From NCBI GenBank assembly GCA_045635765.1, contig JAZTWH010000035.1, positions 1 to 7,169 of the forward strand: a stretch of 7,169 nt of DNA, in the 5' to 3' direction. The DNA comes from RGIG995 sp045635765 (GTDB taxonomy: Bacteria > Bacillota > Clostridia > Oscillospirales > UBA644). The notes under the pieces were generated by a model. The model saw nothing but the letters and a program-made list of their open reading frames with translations, was not told where the DNA came from and searched no databases. This document shows, in pieces, positions 4,912 through 7,169 of this stretch. How positions within the stretch are numbered: the stretch's first letter is position 1; each line of letters begins with the position of its first letter. Made by a program: the position numbers and the translations under genes.

Positions 4912-6567
4912 TTATTGTTTAATCGATCGTTGCTTGAGGTAGTTGCGGAAGGCGGTGCCGGCCAATTCCCGGTCCACGTGGGGGGCGACGAACAGATAGC
5001 CCCGCCATTTGCTGAGGTTGAAGGCACGGGTCCATTCTTCGATGCGGTCGATGGCTTCCTTGGCGGGGATGGGGGCCCGTTGCTTGTTGACGATGGTCAG
5101 GGAGAGGTCGGTCTCCAGGGGAGGCTGGAAGGAGAGGGCAAGGTCGAAGGCGTCGAAATCCACCGGCTTGCCTGCGGCCTTGTAGGCCTCGGCGATGTGG
5201 GTGGCCACGGCCTTTCGTTCGGCAATGTTTTCTTCCACGGTACAACGCCTCAGGTATTCTATATAAGATGCAATTTCCTGGGGCAGCCGGGGTTTGCGGT
5301 GCCATTGCTCCAGGCAGGTGCGGAGCAGGTCCTTTTTTTGCTCCGGGTCCCGGGCGTCCTCCAGCCGGTTCAGGGTGTGGGAGAGGATCTCCTCCTGCAG
5401 ATCGGATTCCCGGAAGGTGTCGGGTGAAAGCTCCAGGGCTCGCTTCAGCAGGGTTCTCCGGGACAGGGTCTGCATCAGCGATTCCAAGGTTTTGGCGGTT
5501 CCTCCGTCCTGAGCAAAGGGCCGTTGATCGGAATGATACAAAGCCCCCAACTCCTGGTTATTCAGGAATAGAAAATCGCAAGGATGCTGAATTTGTTCCA
5601 CCCGGACCAGGGCGTAGATGGCGTCCCGCATCTGTGCCTCGGCGGCCAGGACCTTCTGATGGCGGTACATATAATGGTACAGCATGGAACGGTTAAAGAT
5701 CAGCTCTTCCACCGTGGAAAGGGCGTCGGAGGTGATAGCCAGCCGGTAATCGATCCCGCCCTTTTCTTCGGTCCTGCAAATGACTAACTTAAGCAAAAAC
5801 CGTTCCACCCCGTAGGTCAGGGCGATGCCGGCAGTATAGCTGTCCCGCTGGGTGTAGTCCAATTTATCCGCGTCGAAATTTCCGTTGATGACCGAGGTCA
5901 GATAGGAATACCCGGTGCCGTCCGGGCTCCGGTTCACGGCCCCGATGACCAGGTTCGCGGCCCGTTGCAGCAGTTCTCTTGCCTCCTGCTCCGTCCGGAT
6001 CCCGGGGTAATTTATATTGCGGTGGAAAAAGGAGATAAAGGCGTCGGAGACGATGATTAGGTAGGAAAAAATCTCATGGGGAGAGGGGGAAATTTCCTGT
6101 CCCGCCGCCGCGATAACGTAATTTCTCATCTCGGCGAATTGGGGCATAGATCCGTAGACCGCCTCCGACAGGTGGGAATAGGGGCAATGGCCCACGTCGT
6201 GGAGCAACGCCGCCAGGCGGACCAGGCGGATCTCTTCTTCTCCGATGGCACGTTGGACCTCCGGCCGTTGCCGGGCATCGGAATATAACTGTTCCATCAT
6301 CCGGGATGCCACGGCAGCGGTCCCCAAAGAATGTTCAAACCGGGTGTGCCGGGCTGCAGGATAGGTGGATTCCGCCAGCCCCACCTGGTTCACGTTCCGG
6401 AGCCGCTGGAACAGGGGAGAGTCAATGAGCCGAACCTCCCAGGGATAAAACACCACCGACCCCCAAATGGGATCGTGAATGATCTTATTCCCTCCGGCCG
6501 TGGGGACATATCCCTCCACCATGGCCTTGACGAATCGGTCAATGGACTTCAGAAAATCTTGGTTCAT
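4912..6567 (-). CDS. HD-domain phosphohydrolase, YwfO/SAMHD1/dGTPase-like (COG1078 type)
   Basis: This is a 551-residue cytoplasmic metal-dependent HD phosphohydrolase, expected to hydrolyse deoxynucleoside triphosphates or a related nucleotide. The family opening KIIHDPIWGSV lies at 28-38, followed by LIDSPLFQRLRNVNQVGLAESTYP at 47-70 (written here only as a landmark). The metal-binding set is complete: His79 region in HTRFEHSLG (74-82), His123-Asp124 in LLHDVGH, and Asp234 in DKLDYTQRD (234-242). Lys235, Tyr238 and Asp242 match the phosphate-contacting residues of SAMHD1. Residues beyond about 400 form a long C-terminal part without a motif I recognise. Bacillus YwfO is, as I recall, about 430 residues, so this one is longer. 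The ATG at 6567-6565 follows AAGGAAGG (+ positions 6575-6582) at good spacing. It is a single-gene unit with its own promoter, divergent from the dCMP deaminase. Confidence 0.9.
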   Translation of the reverse strand: MNQDFLKSIDRFVKAMVEGYVPTAGGNKIIHDPIWGSVVFYPWEVRLIDSPLFQRLRNVNQVGLAESTYPAARHTRFEHSLGTAAVASRMMEQLYSDARQRPEVQRAIGEEEIRLVRLAALLHDVGHCPYSHLSEAVYGSMPQFAEMRNYVIAAAGQEISPSPHEIFSYLIIVSDAFISFFHRNINYPGIRTEQEARELLQRAANLVIGAVNRSPDGTGYSYLTSVINGNFDADKLDYTQRDSYTAGIALTYGVERFLLKLVICRTEEKGGIDYRLAITSDALSTVEELIFNRSMLYHYMYRHQKVLAAEAQMRDAIYALVRVEQIQHPCDFLFLNNQELGALYHSDQRPFAQDGGTAKTLESLMQTLSRRTLLKRALELSPDTFRESDLQEEILSHTLNRLEDARDPEQKKDLLRTCLEQWHRKPRLPQEIASYIEYLRRCTVEENIAERKAVATHIAEAYKAAGKPVDFDAFDLALSFQPPLETDLSLTIVNKQRAPIPAKEAIDRIEEWTRAFNLSKWRGYLFVAPHVDRELAGTAFRNYLKQRSIKQ

Positions 6568-6592
6568 GGAGATTCCTTCCTTTCATACTATT

Positions 6593-6621
6593 ATTATCTC
6601 ATGAAACGGCCCGTCCGTCAA
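6593..6621 (-). promoter_or_regulatory. Sigma-A type promoter of the HD phosphohydrolase gene
   Basis: Read on the - strand, TTGACG (+ 6621-6616) is followed after 17 bases by GATAAT (+ 6598-6593), which is preceded by TGA as in an extended -10. Transcription would start near 6585, giving a leader of about 20 bases that contains the ribosome binding site AAGGAAGG (+ 6582-6575) and leads to the start codon at 6567. Confidence 0.75.
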
Positions 6622-6626
6622 GGGGG

Positions 6627-6646
6627 TTTTGTAACTTTTTTGCAAC
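6627..6646. promoter_or_regulatory. Candidate operator: 9-bp direct repeat between divergent promoters
   Basis: TTTTGTAAC (6627-6635) and TTTTGCAAC (6638-6646) match at 8 of 9 bases and are offset by 11 bases, about one helical turn. They lie between the two outward-facing -35 boxes, where one regulator could touch both promoters. The T-rich composition could also simply be an UP-like element. No factor is identified. Confidence 0.3.
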
Positions 6647-6660
6647 GATTCCGTTCTTTC

Positions 6661-6690
6661 TTGACTTTTCCCGGTCCTGTGTGTTATAAT
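6661..6690 (+). promoter_or_regulatory. Sigma-A type promoter of the dCMP deaminase gene
   Basis: TTGACT (6661-6666) and a perfect TATAAT (6685-6690) are separated by 18 bases, with TG one base upstream of the -10 (extended -10). Transcription should start near 6697, leaving a short leader that carries AAAGGAGG at 6701-6708, 9 bases before the ATG. The near-consensus elements suggest strong constitutive expression. Confidence 0.85.
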
Positions 6691-6717
6691 GAAAAAAACA
6701 AAAGGAGGCCATCTCCC

Positions 6718-7169
6718 ATGATTCGCAGAGAAAAAGAGAATTATTATCTTGATATTGCCGGAACGGTCTGTGAACGCAGTACCTGCCTTCGAAAGACCTA
6801 CGGTGCGGTCATTGTCAAGAACGATACCATCATTTCCACCGGATACAACGGAGCTCCCCGGGGCAGACAGAATTGCTGTGATTTGGGCTGGTGCCTGCGG
6901 GCCAAGTATAACATCCCCAGCGGAGAGAGGTACGAGCTCTGCCGGTCGGTCCACGCTGAGGCCAACGCCATTATCGTAGCACCTCGGGAAGAAATGATCG
7001 GGGCCACCCTCTATATGGTCTGCCGGGACCCCAAGGACGGGTCTTTGGTCCCCGGAACCAATTCCTGTTCCATGTGTAAACGGCTGATCATCAACGCCGG
7101 CATCTCCACCGTGGTCATCCGGGATACGGAAAACGATTACCGGGTCATCGACGTGGTCAAGGAATGGGT
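6718..7169 (+). CDS. dCMP deaminase family protein, ComEB-like (3' end beyond window)
   Basis: The reading frame is open from the ATG at 6718 to the window edge (150 codons seen, no stop). The family deaminates dCMP to dUMP, feeding dTMP synthesis; in Bacillus the homologue is encoded in the comE locus as ComEB. Visible features are the substrate-side YGAVIVKND (28-36) and TGYNGAPRG (41-49), and the zinc motif HAEANAI with ligand His79 and proton-shuttle Glu81. Zinc ligands Cys117 and Cys120 lie in NSCSMCKRLI. The usual PCxxC is SCxxC here, with the proline replaced by Ser116; the ligands themselves are intact. The ribosome binding site AAAGGAGG (6701-6708) is near-perfect and decides the start. 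The gene is divergent from the HD phosphohydrolase. Only a short C-terminal tail should be missing, since family members are typically about 140-190 residues. Confidence 0.88.
   Translation, partial: MIRREKENYYLDIAGTVCERSTCLRKTYGAVIVKNDTIISTGYNGAPRGRQNCCDLGWCLRAKYNIPSGERYELCRSVHAEANAIIVAPREEMIGATLYMVCRDPKDGSLVPGTNSCSMCKRLIINAGISTVVIRDTENDYRVIDVVKEW

Noticed and set aside
4915..5787. Several + strand frames opposite the HD phosphohydrolase gene
   Set aside because: They are shadows of a GC-rich gene with complete family motifs on the - strand and lack recognisable domains.
6583..7007. Minus-strand frames across the intergenic gap and the dCMP deaminase
   Set aside because: They overlap strong divergent promoters and a well-supported zinc deaminase frame on the + strand.

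Overview
The window looks like chromosomal DNA of a moderately high-GC Firmicute, most likely a member of Clostridia. The reasons are the strong AGGAGG/AAAGGA-type ribosome binding sites, consensus sigma-A promoters (two with extended -10 elements), and the gene families present: a YuiD/DUF212 membrane protein, a YwfO/COG1078-type HD phosphohydrolase and a ComEB-type dCMP deaminase. No RNA gene, insertion sequence, phage gene or CRISPR array is visible. The taxonomic placement is inferred from gene content and signals only.

Positions 1-4635 hold a tight four-gene operon on the + strand: (1) an acyl-AMP ligase fused to a C-terminal acyl carrier protein domain; (2) a PlsC-type acyltransferase whose ATG overlaps the ligase stop codon; (3) a membrane-anchored alpha/beta hydrolase with an unusual tandem glycine-zipper N-terminus and a cysteine in place of the usual nucleophilic serine; (4) a small YuiD/DUF212 membrane protein. 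Gaps are -4, 16 and 13 bases, so co-transcription is very likely. A plausible joint role is activation of a carboxylic acid (probably fatty), loading onto the fused ACP, transfer to a lipid acceptor, and further processing at the membrane by the Cys hydrolase. The substrate and product cannot be read from the sequence.

Positions 4636-4911 are a non-coding gap between converging genes. It contains a GC-rich 22-bp tandem array (4655-4742), a perfect 7-bp hairpin made from the end of that array, and a 90-base imperfect inverted repeat (4771-4860) with an A-tract on the left and a T-tract on the right, as expected for a bidirectional terminator.

Positions 4912-6567 (- strand) encode an HD-domain phosphohydrolase of the dGTPase/SAMHD1 superfamily with all metal-binding and phosphate-contacting residues visible. 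It is divergently transcribed from a dCMP deaminase gene (6718 to the right edge, truncated by the window). Good promoters for both lie in the 150-base gap between them, so two enzymes expected to act on deoxynucleotide pools share one regulatory region.

The most original feature is the hydrolase N-terminus. It has 14-residue repeats carrying GxxxGxxxG, two of which are identical in protein but differ at three silent positions in DNA, and these lead into glycine-punctuated hydrophobic heptads and a transmembrane segment.
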